The notes: generated from the letters alone by a model not told the origin. A stretch of 64,000 nucleotides of DNA from Viridibacterium silvisoli (GCF_036017035.1 NZ_JAYXHS010000001.1:1240001-1304000); one strand, 5' to 3'. Counted from the stretch's first letter, positions 16,187-26,144 are shown. A program made the numbers and translations.

Positions 16187-19100
16187 TCAATAGGCTGACT
16201 GCTTCTCCGATTCGGAGAGAGGCTCCGCCTCCTTCGGCTTGATCAGCCCAAGCTTGTGCTGTAACCAGTCGAACGACAGGTACAGCGACGGCGTGATGTA
16301 GAGCGTGATCAGCTGCGAGAAGATCAGGCCGCCAACGATGGCCACGCCCATTGGCTGGCGCAACTCGGCACCGGCGCCGAGCCCCAGCGCGATCGGCAAG
16401 GCGCCCATGACGGCCGCCAGCGTGGTCATCATGATTGGCCGGAAGCGCAGGCGGCAGGATTCGACGATGGCTTCCGCTGGCGTGCGGCCCCGCTCGCGCT
16501 CGGCCTCCAGCGCGAAGTCGATCATCATGATGGCGTTCTTCTTCACGATACCGATCAGCAGCAGGATGCCGATCATGGCGATGAAGGTCAGCTCGAGCCC
16601 GACGATCTGCAGCGACAGCAGCGCGCCGACGGCTGCCGACGGGATACCCGCGAGGATGGTCACCGGGTGTATCCAGCTTTCATACAGCATGCCGAGCACC
16701 ACGTAGATGACGGCGATGGCCACCAGGATCAGCCACAGCTGGCTGGTCTGCGAACTCTGATAGACCGCGGCATCTCCGGCAAACGCGCCGAAGATGTTCG
16801 ACGGCATGTTCAGCGAGTCCTTCAGGCTCTGCACTTCTTCGACGGCCTGCGACAGCGTGACGCCATCGGCAAGGTTGAAGGACAGTGTGACGGCAGCAAT
16901 CTGGCCTTGATGGTTCACCGAGTTGTTGGCGGCGATACGCTCGACGTGTGCAAACGACGAGATCGGGATGAGCTGGCCGGTCTTCGTGCGCAGCTTCAGG
17001 AACTCCAGCCCCGACTCGTCGGCGCGGTAGTTGTCGGCCCACTGCATGATGACGGGATAGTTGTCTTCCGCGGCATAGATGGTTGCAACCTGACGCTCAC
17101 CGAAGGCGTTGTTGAGCACGGTGCGCATGTTCGCCATGTCGACACCCAGCGACAGCGCCTTGTCCTTGTCGACCACCAGCTTGGCCTGCAAGCCGCGGCG
17201 CTCGGCGTCGCTGTTGATGTCCTTGAGCAGCGATGATTCGCGCAGCTTGCGCTGCAGCCGATCGGCCCAGTCTGCGACCGTCGCGTAGTCGACGGCCTGC
17301 AGGGTGTACTGGAAGCGGCTATTGGCCTGGCGTCCGCCAAGGCGCAGATTCTGGATCGCCGAATAGGAGACCTGGGCACCCGGTACGGAGGCCGTATCGC
17401 GGCGCAGGCTTTCCAGCACCTTCTGCATCGATGGGCGCTCGCTGCGCGGCTTCAGGGTGATGAAGATGAAGCCGCGGTTGCCGTTGCCGGAGTTCGCCAC
17501 GACGTCGCTGACATAGGGATTGGCGCGGATCTTCGTATCCAGCTGGACCAGCAGCTCGCGCATGGCAGGCCACGACATGTCCTGCGCGGCCTGCACGGGA
17601 GCGCGGATCTGGCCGATGTCTTCTTCAGGGAAGAAGCCCTTGGGCATGATCATGTAGAGCCACACCGTTGCCACGCAGGTCGCCAGCGCCAGTGCGAGCA
17701 TCATCCAGCGGCGCGTGAGCGTCCATGCCAGGCTGCTCGTATAGGTGTTCAGGACACGGTCGAAGCCGCGCTCGAACCAGCGACTCCAGGCCGGGACGAC
17801 ATGATCTTCCGGCTCGTGCTTGATGAAGCGTGCCGCCAGCATCGGGATGATGGTCAGCGCGGCGGCGGCCGATACGGCGATGGCCAGCGTCACGACCACG
17901 GCGAATTCATGGAACAACAGGCCGACAGTGCCCGGCATGAAGAAGATGGGGATGAACACCGCGACCAGCGAGATGGAGATGGAAACCACCGTGAAGGCCA
18001 CTTCGCGCACACCGGTGATGGCGGCCGAAAATGGCTCCATGCCTTCTTCGACATGGCGCACGATGTTCTCGAGTACCACGATGGCGTCATCCACCACCAG
18101 ACCGATGGCGATGGTCAGACCCATCAAGGAGATGTTGTCGAGGCTGTAGCCGGTCCACAGCATCAGGCCGAAGGTGCCAAGCAGCGAGGCAGGCAGCGAG
18201 ACCGATGGAATCAAGGTCGCCGGCAGGCGGCGCAGGAACATCAGGATGACCATCATCACCAGGCCGATGGTCAGCAGCATGGTCAGGTTGACGTCGTGGA
18301 TCGACTCGCGGATCGAGATCGAGCGGTCGTTGAGGATGTCGATCTGCACCGAGGCCGGTAGTTGCTCCTGCAGGCGCGGCAGGGCTTCACGCACCGCATC
18401 CACCACGGCCACCGTGTTGGCGTTCGGCTGGCGCAAGACCTGCAGATTGATGCCGCGCTGGCCGTTGGTCCAGCTCGAGCTGCGGATGTTCTCGACGCTG
18501 TCTTCGACGTTGGCGACATCGCTGAGGCGCACCGACTGGCCGTTCTTGGTGGCCACGATCAGGCTGGCGAACGCGGCGGCATTGGTCAGCTGGTCATTGG
18601 TGCTCAGCACCAGGGTCTGGCGCGTGCCTTGCAGGGTGCCGATGGGTGTATTCGCGTTGGCGTTCCCCAGCGCTGTCGCCAGCTCGGTGATCGACAGGTC
18701 GCGCGCAGCCAGCTTGCCCGGATCGACGTTGATGCGCACGGCATATCGTTTCTGGCCGTTGATGGTGACCTGCGCGACGCCGGGCAGCGTGGCCAGGCTG
18801 GGCGAGATCAGGTTGTCGGCAAAGCTGTTGAGCTGGTCGAGCGACAGCGAAGGCGAGTTGAGCGTGATGAACAGGATCGGGTCATCGGCCGGATTGACCT
18901 TGCGATAACTCGGCGGATTGGTCATGTCGCGCGGCAGCTGGCGATTGGCGCGCAACAGTGCCGCCTGCACGTCGATGGCGGCGACGTTGATATCAATCGC
19001 GGGGTCGAACTCCAGCGTGATCGAGGTGCTGCCCAGCGTGCTGCTCGAGGTCTGGACGCGCAGGCCGGCAATCGTCGAGAACTGGCGCTCGAGGACCGTT

Positions 19101-19297
19101 GCGACCGATGAGGCCATCGTTTCCGGGCTGGCGCCCGGTAGATTCGCCGAGACGTTGATGGTGGGCTGGTTGAAAGACGGCAGCGCGGAGATCGGCAGCT
19201 TGAACCAGGCGGCAAAGCCCGCGATCATGATGGCGATCCACAGCAGCGTGGTGCCGACCGGCCGGCGGATGCACAGTTCGGAGAAGCTCATGCTCAT
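16187..19297 (-). CDS. RND efflux permease, HAE1/MdtB-MdtC type
   Basis: 1036 residues, full length for a tripartite RND pump. It starts MSMSFSELCIRRPVGTTLLW with the first membrane helix. The family landmarks are the TM4 motif GLVVDDAIVVLENIVRHVEEG with paired Asp residues for proton relay, LPGVAQVTINGQKRYAVRI in the porter domain, and GIVKKNAIMMIDFALE in TM10. Proton-driven export of drugs or other amphiphiles is expected. The ATG overlaps the adaptor stop by four bases (ATGA). No outer-membrane factor is nearby, so a TolC-like channel elsewhere is likely used. Confidence 0.94.
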   Translation of the reverse strand: MSMSFSELCIRRPVGTTLLWIAIMIAGFAAWFKLPISALPSFNQPTINVSANLPGASPETMASSVATVLERQFSTIAGLRVQTSSSTLGSTSITLEFDPAIDINVAAIDVQAALLRANRQLPRDMTNPPSYRKVNPADDPILFITLNSPSLSLDQLNSFADNLISPSLATLPGVAQVTINGQKRYAVRINVDPGKLAARDLSITELATALGNANANTPIGTLQGTRQTLVLSTNDQLTNAAAFASLIVATKNGQSVRLSDVANVEDSVENIRSSSWTNGQRGINLQVLRQPNANTVAVVDAVREALPRLQEQLPASVQIDILNDRSISIRESIHDVNLTMLLTIGLVMMVILMFLRRLPATLIPSVSLPASLLGTFGLMLWTGYSLDNISLMGLTIAIGLVVDDAIVVLENIVRHVEEGMEPFSAAITGVREVAFTVVSISISLVAVFIPIFFMPGTVGLLFHEFAVVVTLAIAVSAAAALTIIPMLAARFIKHEPEDHVVPAWSRWFERGFDRVLNTYTSSLAWTLTRRWMMLALALATCVATVWLYMIMPKGFFPEEDIGQIRAPVQAAQDMSWPAMRELLVQLDTKIRANPYVSDVVANSGNGNRGFIFITLKPRSERPSMQKVLESLRRDTASVPGAQVSYSAIQNLRLGGRQANSRFQYTLQAVDYATVADWADRLQRKLRESSLLKDINSDAERRGLQAKLVVDKDKALSLGVDMANMRTVLNNAFGERQVATIYAAEDNYPVIMQWADNYRADESGLEFLKLRTKTGQLIPISSFAHVERIAANNSVNHQGQIAAVTLSFNLADGVTLSQAVEEVQSLKDSLNMPSNIFGAFAGDAAVYQSSQTSQLWLILVAIAVIYVVLGMLYESWIHPVTILAGIPSAAVGALLSLQIVGLELTFIAMIGILLLIGIVKKNAIMMIDFALEAERERGRTPAEAIVESCRLRFRPIMMTTLAAVMGALPIALGLGAGAELRQPMGVAIVGGLIFSQLITLYITPSLYLSFDWLQHKLGLIKPKEAEPLSESEKQSAY

Positions 19298-20799
19298 TGT
19301 GTGCCGGCTCCTGCAGCCTTGCGTTCGCGCCAGCGCTGGATGATCTCGGCACGGCGCGTGTCATCCATCTGTGCCCAGGCTTCCGGATCACGCGGCGTGA
19401 AGCCTTCCGGCAACTTGTCGTTGGCCGCAACCGTAGCGGCGCCAGTCTTGCCGGCAGGCTTGTCCTTGCCTGCTTCCTTGACTGGAGCCTTCGCGGACTC
19501 CTTGCCGGCGTCCTGCCAGCGCTTGTCGCCGTTGGCGGCTGGTGCGCTCTCCCCGCCAGCCTGTGGTGCGGACTGATCGCCATTGCGACGACCGCCTCCG
19601 CGGCGTCCACCGCCCTTGCCGTCGTCGCTCTTGACCTCTTGCACCTTGCCACCGGGGCGCAGGTTCTGGCCGCCTTCAAGGACAACCTTGACGCCCGGGC
19701 CGATGCCCTTGAGCACGGCCTTCTCATCGATGATGCGCACCAGATCGACGGGCTGGGCGGCAACGGTCTCGTCTTCCTTCACCACATACACCAGTCGGCC
19801 ATTCGGCCCGTTGACGATGGCTTGCGATGGCAGGACGACAGCATCCTTCACTTCGCCCGCGACGATTTTCACCGTCACGTACTGGCCGGGCCACACGCGG
19901 CGCTCGTCATTCTCCAGCTTGGCTTTGACCAGGATGGTGCCCGAGGTGCGGTCTACAGCACTGTCGATGAAGGTCACTTCACCCTTCAAGCGATGACTCG
20001 TATCCAGATCGACACTGACTTTCATCGGCCCCTGGCGCTGGCCGGCCAGGAGGATGGGTAGATCACGTTCAGGCAGCGCGAAGGTCACGCCAATGGGATT
20101 CATGCGTGTGATCTTCACCATCGCCGTCGAGGTGGCATTGGAGGTCACGAGGCTGCCCGGGCGTACGCCGATCACGCCGGCACGGCCATCGAAAGGCGCG
20201 CGGATATACGTATAGGAGAGGCTCACGCGGGCCTGCTCGACGGCGGCCTTGTTCTGCGACAGCAGCGCATTGGCTGCGTCCAGCTTGTCGCGGGACGCAT
20301 CGACTGCCGCGGTCGACGCGAAATTGCGTTCTGCCAGATCCTTGGAGCGCGCCAGATCGCGTTCTGCCGCCGAGACCAGCGCGGCGGTACCCAGTACGGT
20401 GGCCTCCAGGCGGGCCACATTGGCGACGTCATCGCGATCGTCCAGCGTGAACATCAGCTGGCCACGCTTGAGCTCGTCACCTTCCTTGAAGTGGATCTGT
20501 TTGACGGTGCCGTTTTTCTGCGGCCGGATCTCGAGATCATCCAGCGCGATCACGTTGCCTTGCGCTTCAAGCGAGAGGGTGACCGACTCCAGGCGCGTGG
20601 TGGTCACGCTTACGGCTGTCGGGCGGTTGCCGCGGCCGGCATTGCCTCCTGCAGCAGCCTTGTCGGCCTTGGGAGCAGATTGCTCGGCCGTGGCGCTGCC
20701 GGCTGGCGCGTCTTTCTTGCCGCAGGCGGCAAGCGCCATCACACAGAGGGCAAGGGCCAAAGAGGGAACTGCAGTACGAGCAACGGAACGAAACGACAT
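19294..20799 (-). CDS. RND efflux periplasmic adaptor (membrane fusion) lipoprotein
   Basis: 501 residues. The lipobox is LAAC (residues 23-26) after a signal sequence starting MSFRSVARTAVPSLALALCV. The adaptor core is clear: VTLSLEAQGNVIALDDLEIRP, an alpha-hairpin at about 120-190, and YIRAPFDGRAGVIGVRPGSLV. An unusual C-terminal extension of about 120 residues (from about 380) is rich in Gly, Lys and Arg with several GGGRR-like stretches. It ends in a short helix (AWAQMDDTRRAEIIQRWRERK). The ATG at 20799 is the only start giving a lipoprotein signal, although the frame remains open upstream. It forms an operon with the RND permease. Confidence 0.9.
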   Translation of the reverse strand: MSFRSVARTAVPSLALALCVMALAACGKKDAPAGSATAEQSAPKADKAAAGGNAGRGNRPTAVSVTTTRLESVTLSLEAQGNVIALDDLEIRPQKNGTVKQIHFKEGDELKRGQLMFTLDDRDDVANVARLEATVLGTAALVSAAERDLARSKDLAERNFASTAAVDASRDKLDAANALLSQNKAAVEQARVSLSYTYIRAPFDGRAGVIGVRPGSLVTSNATSTAMVKITRMNPIGVTFALPERDLPILLAGQRQGPMKVSVDLDTSHRLKGEVTFIDSAVDRTSGTILVKAKLENDERRVWPGQYVTVKIVAGEVKDAVVLPSQAIVNGPNGRLVYVVKEDETVAAQPVDLVRIIDEKAVLKGIGPGVKVVLEGGQNLRPGGKVQEVKSDDGKGGGRRGGGRRNGDQSAPQAGGESAPAANGDKRWQDAGKESAKAPVKEAGKDKPAGKTGAATVAANDKLPEGFTPRDPEAWAQMDDTRRAEIIQRWRERKAAGAGTQ

Positions 20800-21228
20800 A
20801 AGAAATAAACCGCTGCCACGTTGCCGCGACGGCGCCACAGATTGATCAACCCCGATGTTTTGAGAAAGCCCCGAACTCAGACCGGGGCGCGCCACGTTTT
20901 GTTGCGAATTTTTCCGGAATTTCAACAGAAGCGTCCGGATCAAGGTGTTACAAATTGCTATTGCCGGACGTCGCCTGAACGGTCGCCCCCGGTCCTGGCT
21001 CATGAACCCCCTGAAGGCCGGGCAGGAACTGGGCGGATGGTATCCGCTGCACCGGATCGCCCGCGTGAATTTGTCGCGTTTGGCGCCGTCTCCAGCTGGG
21101 TTGTTGTACTGATCAAACAGCGGCTTTCGATCCCGGTATTTTTTCCTCAGACCAGTGCGGCGCAGCATACGCAAGGTCTGTGCCATAATCATCTTCAGCT
21201 AAACACAAGGCACCACAAAAGGACACTC
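20800..21228. promoter_or_regulatory. Divergent intergenic region between efflux operon and recA
   Basis: No gene is seen. Before recA, TGC-CATAAT at 21181-21189 is an extended -10 candidate with no good -35. AAAAGGA at 21217-21223 is the recA ribosome site. I looked for the SOS box CTGT-N8-ACAG and found no exact match; TACTGATCAAACAG near 21110-21125 is only a partial resemblance with the wrong spacing. No confident promoter for the efflux operon is visible. Confidence 0.4.
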
Positions 21229-22242
21229 ATGGACGACAACAAGGCAAAAGCGCTTACCGCCGCGCTGGCTCAGATCGAAAAGCAGTTTGGCAAAGGCTCC
21301 ATCATGCGGCTGGGCGATGGCGAAGTCGTTTCCGACATCGAAGCCATCTCCACCGGTTCGCTGGGCCTCGACATTGCGCTGGGCATCGGCGGCCTGCCAC
21401 GTGGCCGCGTCGTTGAAATCTACGGCCCGGAATCGTCCGGCAAGACCACGCTGACCCTGCAAGTCATCGCTGAACTGCAGAAGATGGGCGGCACCGCAGC
21501 CTTCATCGACGCCGAGCACGCGCTCGACGTGACCTATGCGCAGAAACTGGGTGTGAATGTTGGCGAACTGTTGATTTCTCAACCGGACACGGGCGAACAG
21601 GCGCTGGAAATTGCCGACATGCTGGTGCGCTCCGGTGGCGTCGACATGGTCGTCATCGACTCGGTTGCGGCGCTGACGCCAAAGGCCGAAATCGAAGGCG
21701 AAATGGGCGACCAGCTGCCCGGCCTGCAGGCGCGCCTGATGTCGCAGGCGCTGCGCAAGCTCACCGCCAACATCAAGCGCACGAATACCCTGGTCATCTT
21801 CATCAACCAGATCCGCATGAAGATCGGCGTCATGTTCGGCAGCCCGGAAACGACTACCGGCGGTAACGCGCTGAAGTTCTACGCCTCTGTGCGTCTCGAC
21901 ATCCGCCGCACCGGCACGATCAAGAAGAATGACGAAGTCATTGGCTCTGAAACCAAGGTCAAGGTCGTCAAGAACAAGGTTTCGCCACCGTTCAAGGAAG
22001 CGCACTTCGACATCCTGTACGGCGCAGGCATCTCGCGCGAAGGCGAAATCGTCGACATGGGCGTCGAACACAAATTCGTCGACAAGTCCGGCGCCTGGTA
22101 TGCCTACAACGGCGAGAAGATTGGCCAGGGCAAGGACAACGCACGCGACTTCCTGCGTGAGCACCCGGAAATGGCACGCGAGATCGAGAACAAGATCCGC
22201 GATGCGGTGGGTGTGAAGACGATGCAGGCGATCGCCGAATAA
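21229..22242 (+). CDS. recA: Recombinase RecA
   Basis: DNA-dependent ATPase for homologous recombination and LexA cleavage. 337 residues, starting MDDNKAKALTAALAQIEKQF. Walker A is GPESSGKT (residues 66-73) and Walker B is VDMVVIDS. The signature ALRKLTANIKRTNTL and the L2 loop around GNALKFYASVRLDIRR are intact. The ATG has an AAAAGGA ribosome site. recX follows 25 bases later. Confidence 0.98.
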   Translation: MDDNKAKALTAALAQIEKQFGKGSIMRLGDGEVVSDIEAISTGSLGLDIALGIGGLPRGRVVEIYGPESSGKTTLTLQVIAELQKMGGTAAFIDAEHALDVTYAQKLGVNVGELLISQPDTGEQALEIADMLVRSGGVDMVVIDSVAALTPKAEIEGEMGDQLPGLQARLMSQALRKLTANIKRTNTLVIFINQIRMKIGVMFGSPETTTGGNALKFYASVRLDIRRTGTIKKNDEVIGSETKVKVVKNKVSPPFKEAHFDILYGAGISREGEIVDMGVEHKFVDKSGAWYAYNGEKIGQGKDNARDFLREHPEMAREIENKIRDAVGVKTMQAIAE

Positions 22243-22267
22243 AGCCTTTCCGAGCCCCGGCGCCGCA

Positions 22268-22735
22268 GTGAAAAAGCAGCCCGCTACTTCGCTCAAGTCC
22301 AAGGCGCTGCGGATGCTCGCGACTCGCGAACATTCGCGCGCCGAACTCAAGCGCAAGCTGAGCGCCAGGGCGGAAGAAGGTGATGATGTCGAGGCCGTGC
22401 TGGACCGCATGGCCGAGACAGGGCTTCAGTCAGACGAGCGTTTTGCCGAAAGTTATGTACGTTCCCGCGCCGGGCGCCTGGGGTCGAACCGCTTGCAGTA
22501 CGAGCTGATCAAGCGCGGCGTGACGGCAGACGTGGCCGATACGGCACTGAGTGAAGTGCTGGAAGAAGATGAACTGACACGCGCACGTGGCGTGTGGTCA
22601 AAAAAATTCGGGCAGCCGCCCGAGGACAGGCAGGCGTGGGCGCGACAAGCGCGCTTCCTGCAATCGCGCGGCTTTTCAGCGGAAGTCATCCGCAAGTTGT
22701 TGAGAGATGGATTCGATGAGCCTGCTGAAGGTTGA
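22268..22735 (+). CDS. recX: Regulatory protein RecX
   Basis: 155 residues from a GTG. RecX caps RecA filaments and limits their growth. The family pattern of three three-helix repeats is present: KALRMLATREHSRAELKRKL, VLDRMAETGLQSDERFAESY and RQARFLQSRGFSAEVIRKLL. Its 3' end overlaps the start of lptB by 20 bases, so the recA-recX unit may be transcribed on into the lptB-rpoN block. Confidence 0.93.
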   Translation: MKKQPATSLKSKALRMLATREHSRAELKRKLSARAEEGDDVEAVLDRMAETGLQSDERFAESYVRSRAGRLGSNRLQYELIKRGVTADVADTALSEVLEEDELTRARGVWSKKFGQPPEDRQAWARQARFLQSRGFSAEVIRKLLRDGFDEPAEG

Positions 22736-23438
22736 AGGCGTACGCAAGCGCTACAAGTCGCGCACCGTGGTTAAGGATGTGTCCTTCCAGGTCGGTGGCG
22801 GCGAAGTGGTCGGCCTGCTTGGACCGAATGGCGCGGGCAAGACCACCACGTTCTACATGATCGTCGGCCTCGTCAAAGCCGATGGTGGGCGCATCCATCT
22901 CGACGATACCGAGTTGACCCATCTGCCGATGCATCGCCGGGCGCAGCTGGGGTTGTCCTACCTGCCGCAGGAGAACTCGGTCTTCCGCAAACTGACCGTG
23001 GCCGAGAACATCCGCGCCGTGCTCGAACTGCGGAAGCTGAAGACGGCCGAGCAGGAAAGCCAGCTCGATGAGTTGCTCGAAGAGCTCAACATCGGTCATC
23101 TGCGTGATGCCACTGCCATATCCCTGTCGGGTGGCGAACGCCGCCGTGTGGAGATTGCCCGCGCGCTGGCGACGCAGCCGAAGCTGATCCTGCTCGACGA
23201 GCCGTTTGCTGGTGTCGATCCGATTGCCGTGATCGACATCCAGAAGATCATTGGCTTCCTCAAGGCACGCGGCATTGGCGTACTGATTACCGACCACAAC
23301 GTGCGCGAGACCCTCGGCATCTGTGACCATGCGTGGATTATTAACGCTGGCGAAGTGCTTGCCGGCGGCCGTCCGCAGGAAATTGTGCACAATGACCAGG
23401 TCCGGCAGATTTATCTCGGCGAACATTTCAGGCTATAG
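22716..23438 (+). CDS. lptB: LPS export ABC transporter ATP-binding protein LptB
   Basis: 240 residues. LptB powers extraction of lipopolysaccharide from the inner membrane with LptF and LptG. Walker A is GPNGAGKTTTF, the signature is LSGGERRRVEIARAL, Walker B is LILLDEPFAGVDP, and the H-loop is VLITDHNV. Of two in-frame ATGs, 22716 is preferred because GAGAG ends nine bases before it, whereas that site directly abuts the ATG at 22707. lptC and lptA, which usually precede lptB in betaproteobacteria, are absent; recX is there instead. Confidence 0.96.
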   Translation: MSLLKVEGVRKRYKSRTVVKDVSFQVGGGEVVGLLGPNGAGKTTTFYMIVGLVKADGGRIHLDDTELTHLPMHRRAQLGLSYLPQENSVFRKLTVAENIRAVLELRKLKTAEQESQLDELLEELNIGHLRDATAISLSGGERRRVEIARALATQPKLILLDEPFAGVDPIAVIDIQKIIGFLKARGIGVLITDHNVRETLGICDHAWIINAGEVLAGGRPQEIVHNDQVRQIYLGEHFRL

Positions 23439-23459
23439 CCCGGCGCATAGATTCCCAGC

Positions 23460-24971
23460 ATGAAACCATCGCTACAGCTACGCCTCTCTCAGCATCTGGC
23501 GCTCACGCCACAGTTACAGCAGTCCATCCGGTTGCTGCAACTTTCCACGCTCGAACTCAATTCCGAGATCGAGAAGATGCTGCTCGACAATCCGCTGCTT
23601 GAACGCGAGGGTGGTGACGACGAAGGCGGCGAGCCAGCGCCTGCCGTCGAACTGGCAGGCACGGAAACCGTGGCCGCCGAGACGGATTTCACTGCCGAAC
23701 GCATCGCTTCCATGGACGAGGGCGATTTCGAGCCAGCAACGACGGTAGAGATGCCGGACACGATCACCGAGGCCTACGACAGCGTCTCCGATGACGATAT
23801 CGGCGAGGCCGCTGAATGGCGCTCGGAGGCAGGCAGCGGCAGCAAGAGCAATGATGGCGACGATGATTCCGATTTTCAGGAATACCAGACGACCGCTACA
23901 TCGCTGCGCGATCATCTCGACGGCCAGGTGGCGCTCATGCCGCTTTCCGATCGTGATCGCGCACTGGTACGCCTGATCATCGAAGCGCTCGAAGAAGATG
24001 GCTATCTCGCCCAGACGCTGGAAGAGTTGCTGCCGGTCATTCCCGAAGAATGGGAGATCGAGCTGGAGGAGCTGGTCACGGCGTTGCGCCATGTGCAGCA
24101 CTTCGACCCGGTCGGTGTAGGTGCACGCAGTCTGCAGGAGTGCCTGCTGCTGCAACTCAAGGCCATGCCGAAAGCTGCGACGCGCGATCTGGCGTGCGGC
24201 ATCGTCGAGCACTGCCTGGAGAATCTTGCCGCACGTGATTTCGTCAAGATCCGCCGCCGCCTCGGCTGCGACGATGACGGACTGAAGGCCGCACACGCCT
24301 TGATCCTGAGCCTCAACCCGCACCCCGGCTCGGCATTCACGCCGCTGGATGCGCGCTATATCGTGCCGGATGTGATCGTGCGCAAATATCGCGGTGCGTG
24401 GACGGCTAACCTGAATCCAGAAGCGATGCCGAAACTGCGGATCCATCGCGTGTACGCGGATATCCTGCACCAGAATCGCGGCATCAACGGCTCACTCTCG
24501 AATCAGCTGCAAGAGGCGAAATGGCTGATAAAGAACGTCCAGCAAAGATTTGACACGATCTTGCGCGTATCGCAGGCTATTGTTGAAAGACAGCGGCAGT
24601 TTTTCGATCACGGTGAGGTGGCCATGCGCCCCCTTACATTGCGTGAAATTGCCGAGGAGCTCGAACTGCACGAATCGACCGTGTCGCGTGTAACCACGCA
24701 GAAGTACATGGCGACCACCAAGGGGATCTTTGAACTTAAGTACTTTTTCGGCAGTCATGTGTCCACGGACACTGGCGGTGCCTGCTCCGCGACGGCGATT
24801 CGCGCGCTGATTCGTCAGATGGTGGCAGGTGAGGACGGCAAGAAACCGCTGTCCGACGCAAAGATTGCCGAAATGTTGGGCCAGCAGGGTATCGTCGTGG
24901 CGCGCAGAACAATTGCCAAATACCGCGAGTCACTCAATATCCCGCCGGTCAGTCAGCGCAAGTCGATCTAG
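23460..24971 (+). CDS. rpoN: RNA polymerase sigma-54 factor
   Basis: 503 residues. Region I is Gln/Leu-rich (LSQHLALTPQLQQSIRLLQL). An acidic region II spans about 55-130. The core-binding and DNA-binding parts end in the diagnostic RpoN box ARRTIAKYRESLNIP. Sigma-54 recognises GG-N10-GC promoters, and one is present in this window ahead of the porin-glnK-amtB operon. It lies 21 bases after lptB and 25 before hpf, in the conserved lptB-rpoN-hpf-ptsN-hprK order. Confidence 0.97.
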   Translation: MKPSLQLRLSQHLALTPQLQQSIRLLQLSTLELNSEIEKMLLDNPLLEREGGDDEGGEPAPAVELAGTETVAAETDFTAERIASMDEGDFEPATTVEMPDTITEAYDSVSDDDIGEAAEWRSEAGSGSKSNDGDDDSDFQEYQTTATSLRDHLDGQVALMPLSDRDRALVRLIIEALEEDGYLAQTLEELLPVIPEEWEIELEELVTALRHVQHFDPVGVGARSLQECLLLQLKAMPKAATRDLACGIVEHCLENLAARDFVKIRRRLGCDDDGLKAAHALILSLNPHPGSAFTPLDARYIVPDVIVRKYRGAWTANLNPEAMPKLRIHRVYADILHQNRGINGSLSNQLQEAKWLIKNVQQRFDTILRVSQAIVERQRQFFDHGEVAMRPLTLREIAEELELHESTVSRVTTQKYMATTKGIFELKYFFGSHVSTDTGGACSATAIRALIRQMVAGEDGKKPLSDAKIAEMLGQQGIVVARRTIAKYRESLNIPPVSQRKSI

Positions 24972-24996
24972 GGTTAGTTCCTAAAAGGAGTGCTCC

Positions 24997-25323
24997 ATGA
25001 ATCTGAAAATCACCGGTCATCATCTCGAAGTGACGGACTCCATTCGCGAGTACGCCACCAGCAAGCTCGACAGGGTGATTCGTCACTTTGAACACGTGAC
25101 AGCAGTCCACGTGATTCTTTCGGTGGCGAAGCTCAAGCAGAAAGCAGAAATCACGGTTCATGTACGCGGCAAAGACATTTTTGTAGAAAGCGAAGAAGCG
25201 GATCTGTATGCCGCCATCGATAGCATGATCGACAAGCTTGATCGACAGGTGGTCAAGCACAAGGAGAAACTGGCCGATCACACCCGTGACGCCATCAAGC
25301 ATCAGCCGACGGCTGAACTCTGA
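24997..25323 (+). CDS. hpf: Ribosome hibernation promoting factor, short form
   Basis: 108 residues, the short HPF form that drives formation of inactive 100S ribosome dimers in stationary phase. Conserved features are MNLKITGHHLEVTDSIREYA, the basic helix KLDRVIRHFEHV, and EEADLYAAIDSMIDKLDRQV. An AAAAGGAG ribosome site precedes the ATG. In this neighbourhood it is often sigma-54 or rpoN co-transcribed. Confidence 0.95.
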   Translation: MNLKITGHHLEVTDSIREYATSKLDRVIRHFEHVTAVHVILSVAKLKQKAEITVHVRGKDIFVESEEADLYAAIDSMIDKLDRQVVKHKEKLADHTRDAIKHQPTAEL

Positions 25324-25658
25324 GGCAAGCCGCGCGCTACCTCATCTGCAATACATGACCGCCCACGGCGCCCGGTTCATGCGGGTGCTGACCGGGCGGC
25401 AAGACGCCCCGAACCTTCATTTCTGCCGATCATGCGCGATCTCCGCACGCTTCTTGCGCAGATCCAGGGGAGTTCTCGCGCAGTTCTCGACTTCACGCCG
25501 AGTGTCAGGCATATAATTTGAGTCAACGTCGTTTCTGACATAAACGTTTAACACGGAGTGGGCGTTGCCGCCCGCCTCATTGTGTAATCCATGCCATTTA
25601 GCGCCGCTGCCGACATCATCGAATCGCCGTCGCCACAGAGGCTCAATCGCTTGCCTGC
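25324..25658. promoter_or_regulatory. Intergenic region hpf-ptsN with candidate promoter
   Basis: No gene is seen. GCCCGGT (25370-25376) and ACCGGGC (25391-25397) form a hairpin after hpf without a U-run. A consensus TATAAT lies at 25512-25517 but its -35 region is weak. Downstream, GGGCG-TTGC-CGCCC (25560-25573) can form a small leader hairpin. ptsN and hprK therefore probably have their own promoter. Confidence 0.4.
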
Positions 25659-26144
25659 ATGAATCTGATCTCGAAGATCCTTCCCACTGCCAACGTCCTC
25701 GTGGACTTCCAGGCCACCGCCAAGACCACGGTATTTGAAACCGCTGGTGTGGTGTTCGAGCGCCAGGCAGGCATGTCCAGCAAGCTCGTGACCGATGCTC
25801 TGACCCAGCGCGAAAAACTTTGCTCGACCGGGCTCGGACAGGGCGTTGCCATTCCGCATGGGCGTATCAAGGGCCTGAAGGCGCCGTTGGGGGCATTCGT
25901 GCGCATGGCGCAGCCCATTCCCTTCGACGCGCCTGACGGTAAGCCTGTCAGCTTGATTTTCATCATGCTGGTGCCGGAACAGGCCAACGAGAGTCATTTG
26001 CAACTCCTCTCTGAACTTGCGCAGATGTTCAGCGACCGTGAATTCCGTGATGCGCTGAGCGCCGCCAGCGATGCGCATGCCCTGCACAGTCTCTTTGCCG
26101 AATGGAACCCGAATGCGGCGAACCAGCGTCGCCCAGCTGTTTGA
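25659..26144 (+). CDS. ptsN: Nitrogen PTS EIIA protein PtsN
   Basis: 161 residues. EIIA-Ntr is phosphorylated on a His in AIPHGRIKGLKAP and links the nitrogen PTS to potassium transport and nitrogen or carbon balance. It starts MNLISKILPTANVLVDF. Its end overlaps hprK by 32 bases. Together with hprK it forms the regulatory phosphorelay branch conserved in betaproteobacteria. Confidence 0.94.
   Translation: MNLISKILPTANVLVDFQATAKTTVFETAGVVFERQAGMSSKLVTDALTQREKLCSTGLGQGVAIPHGRIKGLKAPLGAFVRMAQPIPFDAPDGKPVSLIFIMLVPEQANESHLQLLSELAQMFSDREFRDALSAASDAHALHSLFAEWNPNAANQRRPAV

Noticed and set aside
21100..21130. Possible SOS (LexA) box before recA
   Set aside because: ACTGATCAAACAG resembles the motif, but the spacing differs from CTGT-N8-ACAG and no exact box is present in the 429-base region.
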